Of a DNA stretch of 64,000 nucleotides, positions 10,574 to 22,439 are shown one piece after another. Origin of the DNA: Lycium barbarum (lineage: Eukaryota; Streptophyta; Magnoliopsida; Solanales; Solanaceae); NCBI RefSeq assembly GCF_019175385.1, contig NC_083348.1, positions 139,001-203,000 on the forward strand, written 5' to 3'. The translations under genes were made by a program, and so were the position numbers. How positions within the stretch are numbered: position 1 is the first letter of the stretch; the number at the start of each line of letters is the position of its first letter. The notes beneath the pieces were generated by a model, which saw only the letters and a program-made list of their open reading frames with translations, was not told where the DNA came from and ran no database searches.

Positions 10574-13110
10574 TGTAACACCGTAAATTTATTATTGACA
10601 TTTAAATAATATTGCTCTTGTAGTAAATACTTTTTATTTTTTTCTTGAGTTTAAAATTTTAGTTTTTGTTTGAAAAATAATAATTTAGACTTGTCATATT
10701 TTATTTGGATCTTGAAGCCCATTAGTTGGACCCATTTGATAAAAAGGGGTACTACTTTTCAACCTAAAAAAAAAAAAGACCATTTCTTTCACCCCCACTC
10801 TCTACTTATTCTTCTCATAAGTCCTAACCCTCCATTAAAAGTCTCAATCCACCTAAGTTACTCTCCAATTATCATCAAGATCTTTCTAGTTGTCATGCTT
10901 TGAATATATTTTGGAATGATACCACCAAGAGTCAAGATGGGCTAAGTCTTGTTTAGAAAATCCTAGATTTTGGGTTTGTGAAGAAGTTCAATCAATCTTG
11001 TGGTAAGCTTGTTATTCCACATATTTTGGGTGAAATATTCAAGTTTTTGTTAGAGATATTGAAACCTTGAAGTAAGGAAATTAAATCCCGTTTTTGAATT
11101 GACAGTTGTTAGTATTTTGATCATAATTTTTTATGTAAAAGTCCGAATTAGGTGATTCAAAATGCCGTGAAAAGATAAGAAAATTACCCACAACTTTCGT
11201 GTTTTGAAAAAAATTCTAATTCCTCCGTTTACTATGTCAAAACTGGCTGCAAGGCAGCACATAGCTGCTGTCCAGAAATTTTTCTACTTAAAAATTTGCA
11301 ATAATGGTGACCCATTTAGCCCCGTTTTTGTTCATCATGGTTTAGCTTCTATATCGTTAAACCCTAGACCTTAAGTGAGTATTCCATTGTGTATTTAAGG
11401 TACAAGAGGTGCTTGTAAAAGCTAAGGAAATTGATATAATTGCTTGATTGTTGCTTTGGGGATTTGTAACTCCTTGGTGTTTTTCTTTGAGCTTTAGAGG
11501 CACTAAAGCTCCAAGGTTTGCACATATTCTTGAATTTCACATTTTATTTAGTTGAAGTATTTTGAATATCTTAAGCTTGGGTAAAACTTGTCTTTACTTT
11601 AATTTTCTATCCTATTCAGTTGTTGCTAGTTAAATTCATATTTCGCTATGTTTATTGAGTATGATGAATACTTTGAGTCACTCGGAAACTTTGAATACCA
11701 TTTGTTATCATGTGGAATGTTTTTGGAAGAAAAACTAACTCGCCCACATATACGGATTGCTTGAGCATTATTTCATTCTCGTTGGGACTTTTTTCATCTT
11801 GTGATAGTGACTTTGTTACTTATATTGGGATGCCTCTTGAGATTATTCGGATCTTGTCCCATCTTGACTTTGGATTCAAATTTCATCTTAATAATAAATC
11901 TTGGTCCATCTTAAGTATGAATGAGGAAGCCACTTTCATCATGGTTCTTGATTCTCTTGATTATTGGGTGATGGCCCTACTTGATTTGGGACTCCGGTCC
12001 CTCTTGTTACTCGATTATGCTTTGATGTGATTGGATGATGTATGTGTTAGGCGAAATTAACCAAATGGTGAACTTTCTTGGTTTTGCTTTTGAATGCTTC
12101 TTGATATTTGATATTTTGAATATTGATATCTTGAACTATTTTAATATTCGATATCTTATTTTCTTGAAAGGACTGTACCTTCATTTAGTTCTTGATGGTG
12201 ATTTTGACAAGCTTATTCCTAGAATTTATTCTTGAACTCCTTACATTATATTTTTTATATTAAGTGTTAGTTAAGTTTATGTGCCACTAAGCTTTATGCC
12301 TAGTGATAGTTTGTTAATATCGTAGGTGATGTTCCGAAAGAGACCTGAGGATGGCCATTTGAAGTAGACTCTTTGGGTGCTTAGATGAAAATCACATTTG
12401 CATGAGCATGTTTATTTTGTATACCTTTGGGGACTTGTACGTGATCTATGTGATACACTTGGATATGCACTTTTGAATGAAAGTCGGGTCATGATGCTGA
12501 TATTTTGTAATTTGGTTTTGATGATTGACTTGACTATTTTGGGAGTGTCGATGCCCAAGTCTTGTAATATTTAAATTCAGTACTTGTGTTGAACTTGGGA
12601 ACTTAACTAGTTTGTACTTGAGATTGGGAGTTGAATTTCATGCTTGGTATGAGTCTTGGATGTTATAGCATGAAAAATATTTCTCTACTATGTGTTTGGT
12701 GAATTCTAAAGTGTTGATTTAACTCAAAATAGGTGATGTCCATTTTTATGATTGGATATTTCTAATTTTTAGGGGGCTTGTTGTTGTTGTTGTTGTTGTA
12801 TACATTATTTTTATTTTTTAGGGATCCTACTATGTTGAGATGTCGTATGTGGAAACTTGTTCTGATGGGCCTATTTCAGCAACCACATGATAAAGTCATT
12901 GTTTTAAATTTGTTTATTCAACATTTTATGGTACGCTCGAATACGCATGTATTTATTACTTTGTTCTACTCGTGAACATGTTGTTAAATAAATTTTATCC
13001 TTATATTTAGTTATTAGTCTATTTTGGAAAAATACTTTCGAGACGAATATTTAAATTAGTTAGTATGGATAAATTTTGATTCGTAGCTTCCTCCCTAAGG
13101 GGTTGCTACA
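10574..13110 (+). repeat. Family A LTR 2 (full length, 2,537 bp)
   Basis: It begins TGTAACACCG after the polypurine tract and ends GGTTGCTACA before the second PBS. It serves as 3' LTR of copy 1 and 5' LTR of copy 2. The first 575 bp (to 11148) have no counterpart in the truncated LTR 1. It contains a GTT trinucleotide run near 12780. Confidence 0.85.
11243..11400 (+). promoter_or_regulatory. Family A U3: nested inverted words then TATA-like box
   Basis: CTGG (11243) pairs with CCAG (11272), enclosing GCAGC-ACATA-GCTGC (11254-11268), so a short hairpin is possible. TATTTAAG follows at 11392-11399. The same arrangement is in LTR 1 at about 3834-3990, with one arm base changed. It is compared in Part 2 with the CG-rich palindromes of the other families. 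Confidence 0.4.
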
Positions 13111-13115
13111 AGTTT

Positions 13116-13128
13116 TGGAATCAGAGTC
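13116..13128 (+). promoter_or_regulatory. Primer binding site, copy A2
   Basis: TGGAATCAGAGTC, two mismatches from TGGTATCAGAGCC, directly after LTR 2. Confidence 0.75.
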
Positions 13129-13310
13129 TCATGTGTGTGGTTCTAGGATTTTTGTTGTGACTTCTTTGTATACCTGCTTTCGTGAAGATTGTTTGGCTAA
13201 TAGAATTTACTTTCCTACTTATTTAAAATATTTCGTAGTGTGGATTATGCATATGCATCATTTACTTGTCGGTAATGCAGTGTGATCTTCTCTTCTATAG
13301 GAATTAAGCT

Positions 13311-14521
13311 ATGACCTCCTCTTCGATTAGAGCTATTAAAGATATACGAAAGTCAAGCCAATTACAATGACCCGCCTCACTTTCAAGAAGATGAGGAACG
13401 TTTTCCTAATATTAATCGTCCTCGTGCTAGTGAATCTGAAGTGGGGAATAATCATAGAACAATAGGTCATACCACTCCTATTATGACACCTCCATTTCAG
13501 CAGATGGCTGAGTTCTTTCATCACTTGGATGGAACAATGTACGACCCTAATGAAATGAATTTTGAAAAGATGAGGAAAATGGGTGGAGTTGATTTTGAAG
13601 GCACTACGGATCCCACGGAAGCTTAACAATGGCTTGAGCACATGGAGAGAATCTTTGATCAATTTGATTGCTCAAATGGTGCCAAATTCAAGTATGCTGT
13701 CTCTCTTTTACCAAAATATGCCTATGGTTGGTAGATGATTGTGCCTAATGATAAAGCAAGACTCCAGTTCTTACTTGGAATGACTTTGTAGATGCATTAT
13801 GTATCAAATCTGCCCCTCCTTTCTATTGTGATGCAAAGAAGAAGTAGTTTTGGGTCTAGAGAAAAGGAGTATGTCTCTTACAGAGTATCAACAAAAATTT
13901 TAGAGGCTTTCTCGTTATGCTGGAAGTATTATCTCTGATGAAAAAGATAAATGCTGGAGATTTGAATATGGGTTGAATGACTCCATCAGAAAATCTGTGG
14001 TGGTCCTACAACATGAGAATTTTGATAAACTAGTTTCACCTGCTCTTACTTGGGAAAGAATCGACAAGGAAGAAGCTAGTATAAATGAGAACAGGTCCAG
14101 AAAAGCTAATTCAGACTATGGAGGTCCATCCAAAAAGGGGAAGTTTGATCATTCTAGGCCTGGTAGTGTTCACAAGTCAGCTTAACATAAGCAAAGTCGA
14201 CCAAATTTTTCCTCTGCTAGCACTTCAACTCATGGCCATGGAAAGACTCGTATACTTACTTATCCTCAATGTGGGAAGAATCACTATGGTACTTGCAGGA
14301 AAGCTTCTGGTGCTTATTTTAATTGTGGAAGCCTTGATCACAAAGTGAAGGATTGTTTTAATCCTAATCCTATGTCTTCTCCACATTCTGAGGGCTCAGT
14401 CCAGAAACCTATTACTACTCTTTCTCAAAGAAACAAAGGTGCAAGATCTAGAAAAACTCAAGCAGTGGGTTCAAGTGGAGTTAATAAAGCTAGTAGGTCA
14501 AGAGCTACTGCAGGATTTTAA
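13311..14521 (+). pseudogene. gag: Family A gag, copy 2 (broken)
   Basis: Collinear with copy 1. The ATG is at 13311 (MTSSSIRAI). Stops at 13624, 13732, 14183 and 14519 match those of copy 1. The zinc knuckle reads YFNCGSLDHKVKDC: the first Cys is Tyr as in copy 1, but the second Cys is kept. The frame from 13973 (MNDSIRKSVVVLQHENFDKL) is a surviving piece of the C-terminal part. Copy-specific indels show separate later decay. Confidence 0.85.
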
Positions 14522-14524
14522 GCC

Positions 14525-15585
14525 ATGAGAAAGAGGGAAGACCAAGATGGAGCGGTCGTGGTTGTTGCTAAATTTCACTTATTTTCTTATATGTTGTTAC
14601 ATTTTTTTTATCCTGATTCTACACATTCCAATGTTTGCTCATCACTTGCTTTTCCTAAAAATGTGAAATATGTGAGACTTAACTACGATGTGTTTGTCAA
14701 AAGTCTGTTGGGTCATCAGGTTGTTTGTCATCAATTCTATCGAGATTGTCCTTTCATGATTCAAAATTTGGTCTTTCCTGCGGACTTGATTGAAATGCCC
14801 TTCCAAGATTATGATGTTATTGTCGGTATGGATTAGCCCCATAGACATCATGCACTATTTGATTGTAGGTTGAAGAGTGTAACTTTTAAAGCTCCTGAAT
14901 ACTCTCACATAGTTGTTCAAGGGGAAAGATCATTGACTTCTAATATTATTTCTACGGTCTTAGCAAGAAAGATGATTCATCAAGGTTGTGATGCCTATCT
15001 TGCTCATATAGTAGATACACTGTTGGAGAGACCAAATCTTAAGGACATACCTACCGTGTGTGATTTTCCTGATATCTTCCCTAATAACCTCCCTGGGTTG
15101 CCTCCAAAAAGGGAGATTGAGTTTCCTATAGATCTTGTTTCTGGAACTACTCTTATTTCTATTGCTCCTTTCAGAATGGCTCTAGCAGAATTAAAAGAGT
15201 TGAAGATTCAATTGCATGAACTTCTTGAGAAAGGTTTCATTCGTCCCAGCGTTTCTCCTTGGGGAGCTCCTGTTTTATTTGTGAAGAAGAATGATGGCAC
15301 TCTTAGGCTTTGTATTGATTATTGACAATTGAACAAGGTAACAATAAAAAATAGATATCCACTGCCTAGAATCGATGACTTATTTGTCCAACTGAAGGGT
15401 GCTAGTGTGTTCTCAAAAATTGATTTAAGGTCTAGTTATCACCAACTACGGGTAAGTGAGCAAGATGTCCCTAAAAGTATTTTAGGACTCGGTATGGCCA
15501 CTATGAATATTTGTTGATGCCATTCGGGTTGACAAATGCTCCTATGGTGTTTGTGGATCTTATGAATCGTGTATTCAAGATTTAT
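14525..15585 (+). pseudogene. pol: Family A pol, copy 2: protease and N-terminal RT (truncated)
   Basis: The protease site reads YPDSTHS where FD-x-G-S-T is expected, so the catalytic Asp is lost. MPFQDYDVIVGMD ends at a TAG (about 14834) in place of the Trp codon. From 14870 a long frame gives [35 protein letters not shown] and RLCIDY, then a TGA at about 15323. RT continues with INDL-like IDDLFVQL and is cut at 15585, before the catalytic FIDD box. Confidence 0.85.
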
Positions 15586-16362
15586 AGATTTTCACAGTGG
15601 ACAAAACTAAGGCTAAAAGCTATAAGCACGGATAGTCCTGTATATTTTAACTGTTGATCCATGACCGTCTGGGTCATCAAAAGTTTGGTATGTACAAGCC
15701 ACCAAAAGACCTATGTATAAGCTCGCCACAGTCATAGTGAACTGTAAATAGAAATAAGAGATATGTGATTAGTATCAAACGTAGATAGGTAAAATAGAAC
15801 AAACATGTTAGAGATTTCAATAGAAATAAAAAGGGTTATAGAACAACAACTTTTAGCGTATTTAAAGGTGTATTCAGCTAGTCACCTAAGAATTTACCTC
15901 TCTTGTTTCATGGAGCAAAAAATCTAAAATGTAAGGTAAATAACATGTTGCAAGTTGCAACAGAGAAATTTATATTAATAGTGTAAAATTCTCTCCGAAA
16001 ACAAAGTATCTGAGTTAAATCCATGTGATATTTTTATCCAATATAGAAAATATTGTTTTTACCAATATAAGCAATCTCAATGGCCTGTTCAGTGGATACC
16101 AAGCTGCCCTTATAAATACGTATTATCCAAAACCACAGGTTATAAATTTGATTCTATGCAATGTTAACGTTACAGTTCCCGTTGTTTCTCTGTTGCTGTA
16201 GTTGAAATCTAAGCTAGTGTAGAAACAAGGTTAAGGTACATGGACTAAAGCACAGGTGTGACTGAACTCACTATCTTTGGCATGGACATGTAATACATAG
16301 ACACACACTGCTATGATGTAATATCCTAGATCAACATTTGATAAGGTGAATATTAATCTACA

Positions 16363-16400
16363 ATACTTCGTCCGTCTTAGTTTGTGTGATATGTTTGGAA
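16363..16400 (+). mobile_element. MITE-like terminal sequence
   Basis: TACTTCGTCCGTCTTAG followed by TTTGTGTGATATG resembles the CTCCCTCCGTCCCA(A)TTTATGTGACA end of a MITE common in Solanaceae. The other end was not found, so it may be a fragment. Confidence 0.4.
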
Positions 16401-16426
16401 TTTCCCACAAACAAAACCGTTTGTCT

Positions 16427-16668
16427 CAAAACCATATATACAACAAAGTTAGAACCCCCAATCTTTATTTTCACCACACATAGCCATCCATACATGTAAA
16501 ATGTAATAATAAGAAGATAAACTATTCATCTCAAAACCATATACACAACAAAGTTAGAACCCCCAATCTTTACTTCGACCCTTTTGATCTTTTTTGTAAA
16601 GTGTGAGCAAAAAGATGGATTCTTTATTTTCACCATATATAGTCATCCATACATGTAAAATGTAAGAA
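16427..16668 (+). repeat. Interleaved local duplication
   Basis: A block with TCTCAAAACCATATA...AAGTTAGAACCCCCAATCTTTA occurs at about 16427-16465 and 16530-16568. A second block, TTTTCACCA-ATAG-CATCCATACATGTAAAATGTAA, occurs at about 16468-16508 and 16626-16665. They form an imperfect tandem duplication with a spacer inserted in the second unit. Confidence 0.7.
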
Positions 16669-17990
16669 TCCAAAAAGGGGATAAAGGGACAAATGGGAGA
16701 GAAATAATCGGAATGCAGATACCACTACAAGAAAAAAGATAGTAGACTAACAAGACACAATTCAGTAAAAATTTATCAGCATTTTACCTTATATAATAGA
16801 TCACTATTAAAATTAGCTATTGATTATAATATAGTCATATTTGTGCTTGACATTTTCCTATTAGTGAGAAGTATTTCTACTGCATCATTCATCTAAAGTG
16901 AGGAATAGAGCACAGAAGCATATATATGTACCTCATTGGTCTGCACAAGAATCCAATAGGGAGGTAAAAGGGGAGATATTTCTCACAAACAAATGGTGGT
17001 AGGGTAACAGGCCAATAAACAGATATTTTGCAATTGTTAGTGCCTATCGAGCCACCATTTTCTACACTCAAATACCTATAAAAATTCTGATCTGGAACCT
17101 CTTATTTATGCCCATGATGTACTAAGAAACTCCAGTAACTTGATATCTGATTTGATCAGCAGTTTTGAATGAGTAATGTTTAAGTTGTAGCTGTTAGCTA
17201 TCAGATGACCTTCTAAAACCAACCTTAATTAGTTTAACTGTTCGCAGAAGATGACTTCAACTGTCATGTTATTGTATCTTTCACGTCGTTTGATGTTTCT
17301 GTTTGTAACTGAGGCAAAGTGCTTATTTTATTTTTCACGTTCCATAAAAACCAAACTCTATTGTTCCAACAGATATTGTTCAAACTACTTTTCTTTCAGA
17401 AAAGAAAATTTTCAAACTTATCCTCAAATCTTTATGCGATATAGTGAATTTTGTCCTGTAAGCATAAAGAGCACGCAAGTATAAATGTAAGTGGCATGAT
17501 AGAAAGAAGAATAGTAGATACATCATAATATATGCACATACAGGGTATATAAATCTGTCATCAACGTGAACATTTACTCGGCGTAAAGAAGAGCAAATCA
17601 TTGTTAAATTAAAAGCTTACATGTACAATGCTGACTCTTTATCTGGAACACCTTTTTTTTGTGCATCCAATAGCGAGAAATGATTATAGTCCTTGAAAAA
17701 TAAAATGAAGTTAATTTAGTAGTCATTTAGGCAAATCTACAAACATAAACCAGAGGATGATTGTTTGTCTATTTTTCAAGTACAAAGGCAAATATACTTC
17801 TATCTTAACAGAAATTCCCAAAAATAATCTAATTTTATTTTTTAAACCTGTCTAGAATATACTTGGATCACTGAATTCATACTAAAAAATAAAGCCATAA
17901 TTATAACTTCATGTATCAGATCATTGAATAATTCGAGATATTTAAATTAAAAATCCCAGTTAAATTTAATTATCGGGATTATATTGAAGG

Positions 17991-18118
17991 AACCAAACGG
18001 AGTTGGTAATTACCAAGGATTATTCATGGTTTTCCCTCAACCAAACGGGGTTGCTAATTACCTAGGATTATTCATGGTTTTTCCCTGAACCAAATGGGGT
18101 CGCTGATTAAACTTGACA
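17991..18118 (+). repeat. Tandem repeat, ~48-bp unit, about 2.5 copies
   Basis: The unit begins AACCAAACGG(A/G)GTTG and ends ATTCATGGTTTTCCCT. It occurs at about 17991, 18039 and, truncated, at about 18089. Confidence 0.8.
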
Positions 18119-18247
18119 TAACCATCAAATGAATGCTTCACTTGAATAATAGGCAAAAGCTAAGCTAGTACACTTAAACCAATGTGAGTACAAACATTAA
18201 ATAAACCTAAAAAAACCAATAATGTACAAATCAAGTGAATGTTTCAG

Positions 18248-18690
18248 CTTGCAATTTCAATTAGCATACCACCAACTCCAAAAAAAGTTGGCTTCACTGA
18301 TAACAATGAGACTATAGATACTCCTGAGTTTGCTGTTACATCAACAGATCATATGCAAAAAAAATTTATTCTCAGCCTATGCCAAGAGCTATTACTACTA
18401 CTACTGCTGCATCTTTAGCTGCAGCTACTGCAAACGGCAAACTTCCTAGGCAGCCCAGGATTAGCAAGCTCTACAGCAAACGACAAACTTCCTAGGCAGC
18501 CCAGTTTCAAAATATTTTTTGGTAGAGGCTTGAGAGGCAATTCTCGAATTTGCGTGGGAATAAACATTACGAAACAGAAGAAAAGTCCATCTCTCAACCC
18601 AATACTGAACGGGAAGCTAATACTCCTATTAATATTCCCGTGGACCGATATTTTGATGCCTTGGAAGGGCCAGAACTTGACAAGCTTAGG
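18248..18690 (+). pseudogene. S-type anion channel (SLAH2/3-like) N-terminal exon, broken
   Basis: SLAC1/SLAH proteins are plasma-membrane anion channels; SLAH2/3 have a long cytosolic N-terminus. The exon starts after a TTTCAG acceptor (18247) and ends at CTTAGG|GTATG (18690). It encodes ETIDTPEFAVTSTDH near the start and RYFDALEGPELDKLR at the end, the strongly conserved block just before the first membrane helix in SLAHs. Reading frame is lost at an A run near 18357 and again near 18535 (PRQPSFKIFF is in a different frame from ERQFSNLRG, with what looks like two extra bases). The KLPRQP segment is locally duplicated (about 18425-18505). Family assignment is from memory of the conserved block; the frameshifts make it a pseudogene. 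Confidence 0.75.
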
Positions 18691-19561
18691 GTATGTTTTT
18701 TCTGCCTTTATTTACTAATGTTGATTCACTGTGTTGAATTAAAAGATTATCTTTTTGATCTGTTACCATCTGATCATCAAAGTATTTAAAAAGTTCATCG
18801 TACTTTCAGTCATTTCAAATATAGAGAAAAAAGATTTAAAAAAAAAATTGGTGACGTAATACCTATTTGATCTCTTAAGCCGGAATCCAATGTAAAGGTT
18901 CTTCAGCTATGCTCCAATTGATTCTCCACTCTATAGTTATGGAATAAATTTACTTGGTTAACAATCTAGCCGATATCCAGGACCCGAACCTAATATTGGA
19001 CATGTATTTAAGTAATTTTGTAGCTAAATAATGCTAATGTATTATACAAGGCAATGCAGAAAACAAAGATCCAGTCAAAGCTGATTATATTTCGCCATAG
19101 CCTGACTACTGCATAGGGAAAGGACAAACCAGCAAAGAGATGAAAGGAAGTCAACACTGCATTAAGAGTAGGAAATACTCCTATGCAAGAAAATATTATT
19201 TTCCTTATGAGCTATGTGCTCTAATAGCCAAATACACATCCTTAAGATTTTGACTATGTTAAGCCTACAACAGATTTGTTCCCTTCCATCTCATGCCTGA
19301 TTACCATCTGACCACATGCCAATTGATTTTCTTATTTGTGACTCTATTTTTTGGTATGTTTGTTTATCTAAAATATGAACAAATATGTTTATCTAAAATA
19401 AGAACACGTAATTAAAGAGTAAGCCTCAAGGGTGTTAATACAAAGAAGTTACGTGCCTAAATTGGAATTGATTTCACATTGTAAACTTTATTTCTTGTTG
19501 CATCTTTTCATTTCTATAGTGAATCAAGATAGTGAGTTGGTATTGCATTTTTCCTCTATAG

Positions 19562-19825
19562 ACCTCTACGGAAAGTGTTCTTCCAGAGAACAAGACATGG
19601 CCATTTCTACTCCGTTACCCTATTTCATCGTTTGGTATTATTCTTCGCATTAGCAGCCAAGCTATAATGTGGAAAGCCTTGGCCACTTCTGCCTCGCCCA
19701 AATTCGGCAACACAATCATGGACGTAAACGTCGTGCTCTGCCTCATCTCTGCTGCACTGATGGTAACTTATACACTTAAGATCATTTTCTACTTTGAAAC
19801 AGTTCGTAGAGAGTACTACCACCCG
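19562..19825 (+). pseudogene. SLAH2/3-like second exon (first membrane helices), truncated
   Basis: After an 871-bp intron-like gap with GT...TATAG borders, an open frame continues the channel: LPENKTWPFLLRYPISSFG, SSQAIMWKALATSAS, a hydrophobic helix (VVLCLISAALMVT), and FETVRREYYHP. These are the loop and helices 1-2 of the SLAC1/SLAH fold. A few residues are missing in the second helix (TYTLKIIF is shorter than usual). After YYHP at 19825 similarity ends abruptly, where about 60-70% of the channel should follow, and reverse-strand helicase sequence begins. Keeping intron and exon order shows that it came from genomic DNA, not cDNA. Confidence 0.75.
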
Positions 19826-20160
19826 TATGTGAACACAAAACAACACTTTTCCCTTCAATGACAGCAGGTATATCCAGTAGTACCCATTTCACCTAATGCC
19901 TCCATAACCTCTTCACTCAAACCCAATTATCCATAATCAAACAACAAATGTGCGTAAAGCCTCTATAACCTCTTCACTCGAACCTAGACTTTGTGGAACC
20001 TGTACGTGAACCCGAAACCACACTTTTCCCTTCAATAACAGTAGGTATCCTAATACAATGAATCTCACTTGGTTCAGAAATACCCATTTCACCTAAAGCC
20101 TCCATAACCTCTTCACTCAAACTCAATTCCTCAAAACTCTTGATTTTCCCTTAAAGTTGT
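19826..20160 (-). pseudogene. DEAD-box RNA helicase fragment (RH39-like), partly triplicated
   Basis: Read on the minus strand, 20150 to about 19985 encodes [23 protein letters not shown] and [14 protein letters not shown]: the Q motif and a decayed Walker A (motif I) of a DEAD-box helicase, most like plant RH39. It ends in a stop. Two further partial copies follow toward lower coordinates: a [10 protein letters not shown] piece at about 19955-19990, and [13 protein letters not shown] plus [17 protein letters not shown] at about 19826-19925. The last copy keeps residues closer to the expected motif. Motifs Ia to VI, including DEAD, are absent. It meets the SLAH exon head-on at 19825/19826. 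Confidence 0.65.
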
Positions 20161-21111
20161 AATCTTTACTAAATGAGACACCAAACAATGCTGGTTTTTA
20201 TGCCCCAAGAGACAAAATACGGAGCGGTAAAAACACCACTAAAGGAAATATTATTAATAAGGACTATACTTATATGAAATGTAATTATGACTAACATAAA
20301 TTATATTTCTTAATATCCATGCTCAGTTAAACTTCTTTAAAATAAAAAACAAATAAGATGAAACAATTTTTAACAATTCAAGGGTAAGGAGAGATGTATA
20401 TAACAAATAACCAAACCGCTTGCTACCGAACAAACCTCATCCTCCAAAAAATATAGTTTCCATAATAATTATCTAGTTCTTGCTTAAACACTGCGTATAC
20501 CCATCAGATATCAAGAAACACTCTCTAATTCGCAAGCGAAAGAAACACCAAATCTAACATTAAAACATTTTGGAAAACACAAACACATAACAGATGGCCA
20601 AAAAACAAAATACAAACAGTAATTAGAGTTCATAGATCGTAAGTAAAATTGAAGAAACAAATTAAAATCATACCAGAGGTACAAGAAAACACCTCTGTTT
20701 CAGATTATGATGGGGGTTTGTCTACTCTCTAAGGTTAATTTCGATCCTATTGTCTGGAAACATTAATTATATTCCCCATATATGGAGAATCTCAACAGAA
20801 AGGACCAAAAATAAAATAGAATCAGAAGCTAAAACCCTTTAATTGATTAGAAGACATTAAAAAGGTGGAACAGAAAGATTTTACCTGGCTTGAAACTGTG
20901 GAAGACGCTGGTAGTAAACAAATCGAAATCCATGGAGGGTTTAAGAAGGTCGGGAGAATGTTGAGACCGACATTATTTTTGGTGAATCATCAGCAAAGGA
21001 CAACAGCTGCAATACATCCATTGGAGGAAATAAAAAGTGAAATTACAAATGTAACCCTGTGAGGACTACAAATTTTTTTTCGTTCCCTCTTATATTAAGT
21101 AGGAATATAAC
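20161..21111. other. Host-like non-coding region up to element B
   Basis: AT-rich. The minus strand just beyond 20160 may be further 5' sequence of the helicase fragment. A 65-codon plus-strand frame at 20865-21062 (MEQKDFTWLETVEDAG) has no family that I recognise. Similarity to the element B LTR starts abruptly at about 21112. Confidence 0.4.
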
Positions 21112-22220
21112 CTTTTCATGATATTGTTGGCATACCCTTTCTTGGTACTTGTGATATTGATCTGATTATTGAAATTAAACTCAGACATTGCACGCATTCT
21201 CATACTTTAGACATTGCACGCATTCTCATACTTTATGATATACAGTTGATACATTGATTATACTTGAGGAAAGAATATGATGAGTTGGGCTCTGTTGGAT
21301 GAGAGTGACGAGAGGATCGATATTCAATAGTTGTCCCGAAATTGAGGTTATGTGGTAGCAATTTTGGAGGTTTATGCAAGGATCGTGAGGTAGCGGTATC
21401 CAAGTTATTGCCGGACCTTAAGGTATATGGACTCCACGGGTCCCCCATGGGTTATGCTACCGAGACGTCAATACTTTCATTCAGAGTACATGTGTACACA
21501 GCATTGCATTGCATTCACATTTCATAAATTATTGCATTACATTGCACTATGGCTTTATTGTGATGATCTGGTGATATATTTGTGTTATTTGGATTCGGAT
21601 TGGATATATTAAGACTTGGCACACTTGGGTTTAGATGCTATTACCTAGGTGATGATGTGTACTCGATTTCTGGCTTATGTTGACTTATACTTTGTTGATT
21701 TACCTATTTATCTTATTTTATTGTCTGGATTATGTTAGCTAAACTTAGTCGGTCTATGATACCTACTAGTACTATGGTTTTGTACTGACCTGCACTTGCT
21801 GCATTCTTTTATGAATGCAGAATTTTAGGTGGGATCGACCTCTGTTTCTCGTGGCTGATAGTCACTCTGAGAGTTGCTTAGAGTATATAGGATAAGCATG
21901 AGACGTCCGCTGTCTTGAAGACTCTTCTTTATTTATGTCTTATTTTCTATTTCGAGACATATATAGACTTGATGTATTATTTATATTCCAGACTTGTATT
22001 TTTCTAGTTAGATGCTCTTGTATGGATTAGACCAGACTCTGGGGTGTATTTTCCTTACTTCCACATATTTTCTATATTATTATCACCAGACTTACGTGAT
22101 TTTATTTCTTCTGCTTATTTAATTAATTATTTGTGTTTTTACTCATGTTGGGTTGAGAGTTCACCTCCCTAGGTGGAAAAGGTAGGTGTCTGTGCGACTT
22201 AGCTTATTTGGATCGTGACA
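21112..22220 (+). repeat. Element B 5' LTR (3' part only)
   Basis: It matches 35265-36315 of the 3' LTR, with substitutions throughout. It ends GGATCGTGACA at 22220, next to the PBS. The first ~1.5 kb, including U3 and promoter, is missing. Confidence 0.85.
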
Positions 22221-22223
22221 AGT

Positions 22224-22236
22224 TGGTATCAGAGCC
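22224..22236 (+). promoter_or_regulatory. Primer binding site, element B
   Basis: TGGTATCAGAGCC, a perfect match to the initiator Met tRNA site, three bases after the LTR. Confidence 0.85.
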
Positions 22237-22379
22237 TTAGGTTACCAGTCTATAATGTAAGAGCATGTCTAGTAGAGTCTCATAGATCGATATGATGAGC
22301 TCCATACTTATCTGCGAGAGGCTATAGGATATTTAAGAAATATCACTTTCTTTCATTCTTTCGTGCTACTTTATTCTAA

Positions 22380-22421
22380 TTGGTACCTGGAATAATCAAA
22401 TTGGTATCTGACTGTTATCTC
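22380..22421 (+). repeat. Leader minirepeat of element B, 2 x 21 bp
   Basis: TTGGTACC at 22380 and TTGGTATC at 22401 start two successive 21-bp units in the leader, 157 bp after the PBS octamer at 22223. Element E has the same block in three units. Confidence 0.7.
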
Positions 22422-22439
22422 TTCTCTCACTGAGGACTC

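Larger units (their letters stand above)
3740..15585 (+). mobile_element. Gypsy family A: LTR-internal-LTR-internal composite, truncated at both ends
   Basis: Two head-to-tail copies of one gypsy element share a central LTR: truncated LTR (3740-5699), gag-pol (5700-10573), full LTR (10574-13110), then a second gag-pol that stops inside RT at 15585. Copy 1 and copy 2 run collinearly at an offset of about 7,409 bp from 3740 up to the break. PBS-like sequences for initiator Met tRNA follow each LTR. No target duplication is visible because both outer ends are missing. This is the product of unequal exchange or tandem duplication, not two independent insertions. Confidence 0.85.
15586..18247. other. 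Host-like non-coding region
   Basis: Similarity to family A stops at 15585 and AT-rich low-copy-looking sequence follows. I see no convincing exon. A short minus-strand frame at about 15600-15750 follows a CAG acceptor-like site, but I cannot match it. It may be intron or 5' sequence of the SLAH fragment downstream. It contains a MITE edge and two local duplications, listed separately. Confidence 0.45.

Noticed and set aside
15600..15750. Possible minus-strand exon after a CAG acceptor
   Set aside because: It has a short open frame without a match I can name and no supporting donor or neighbouring exon; kept only as host-like sequence.
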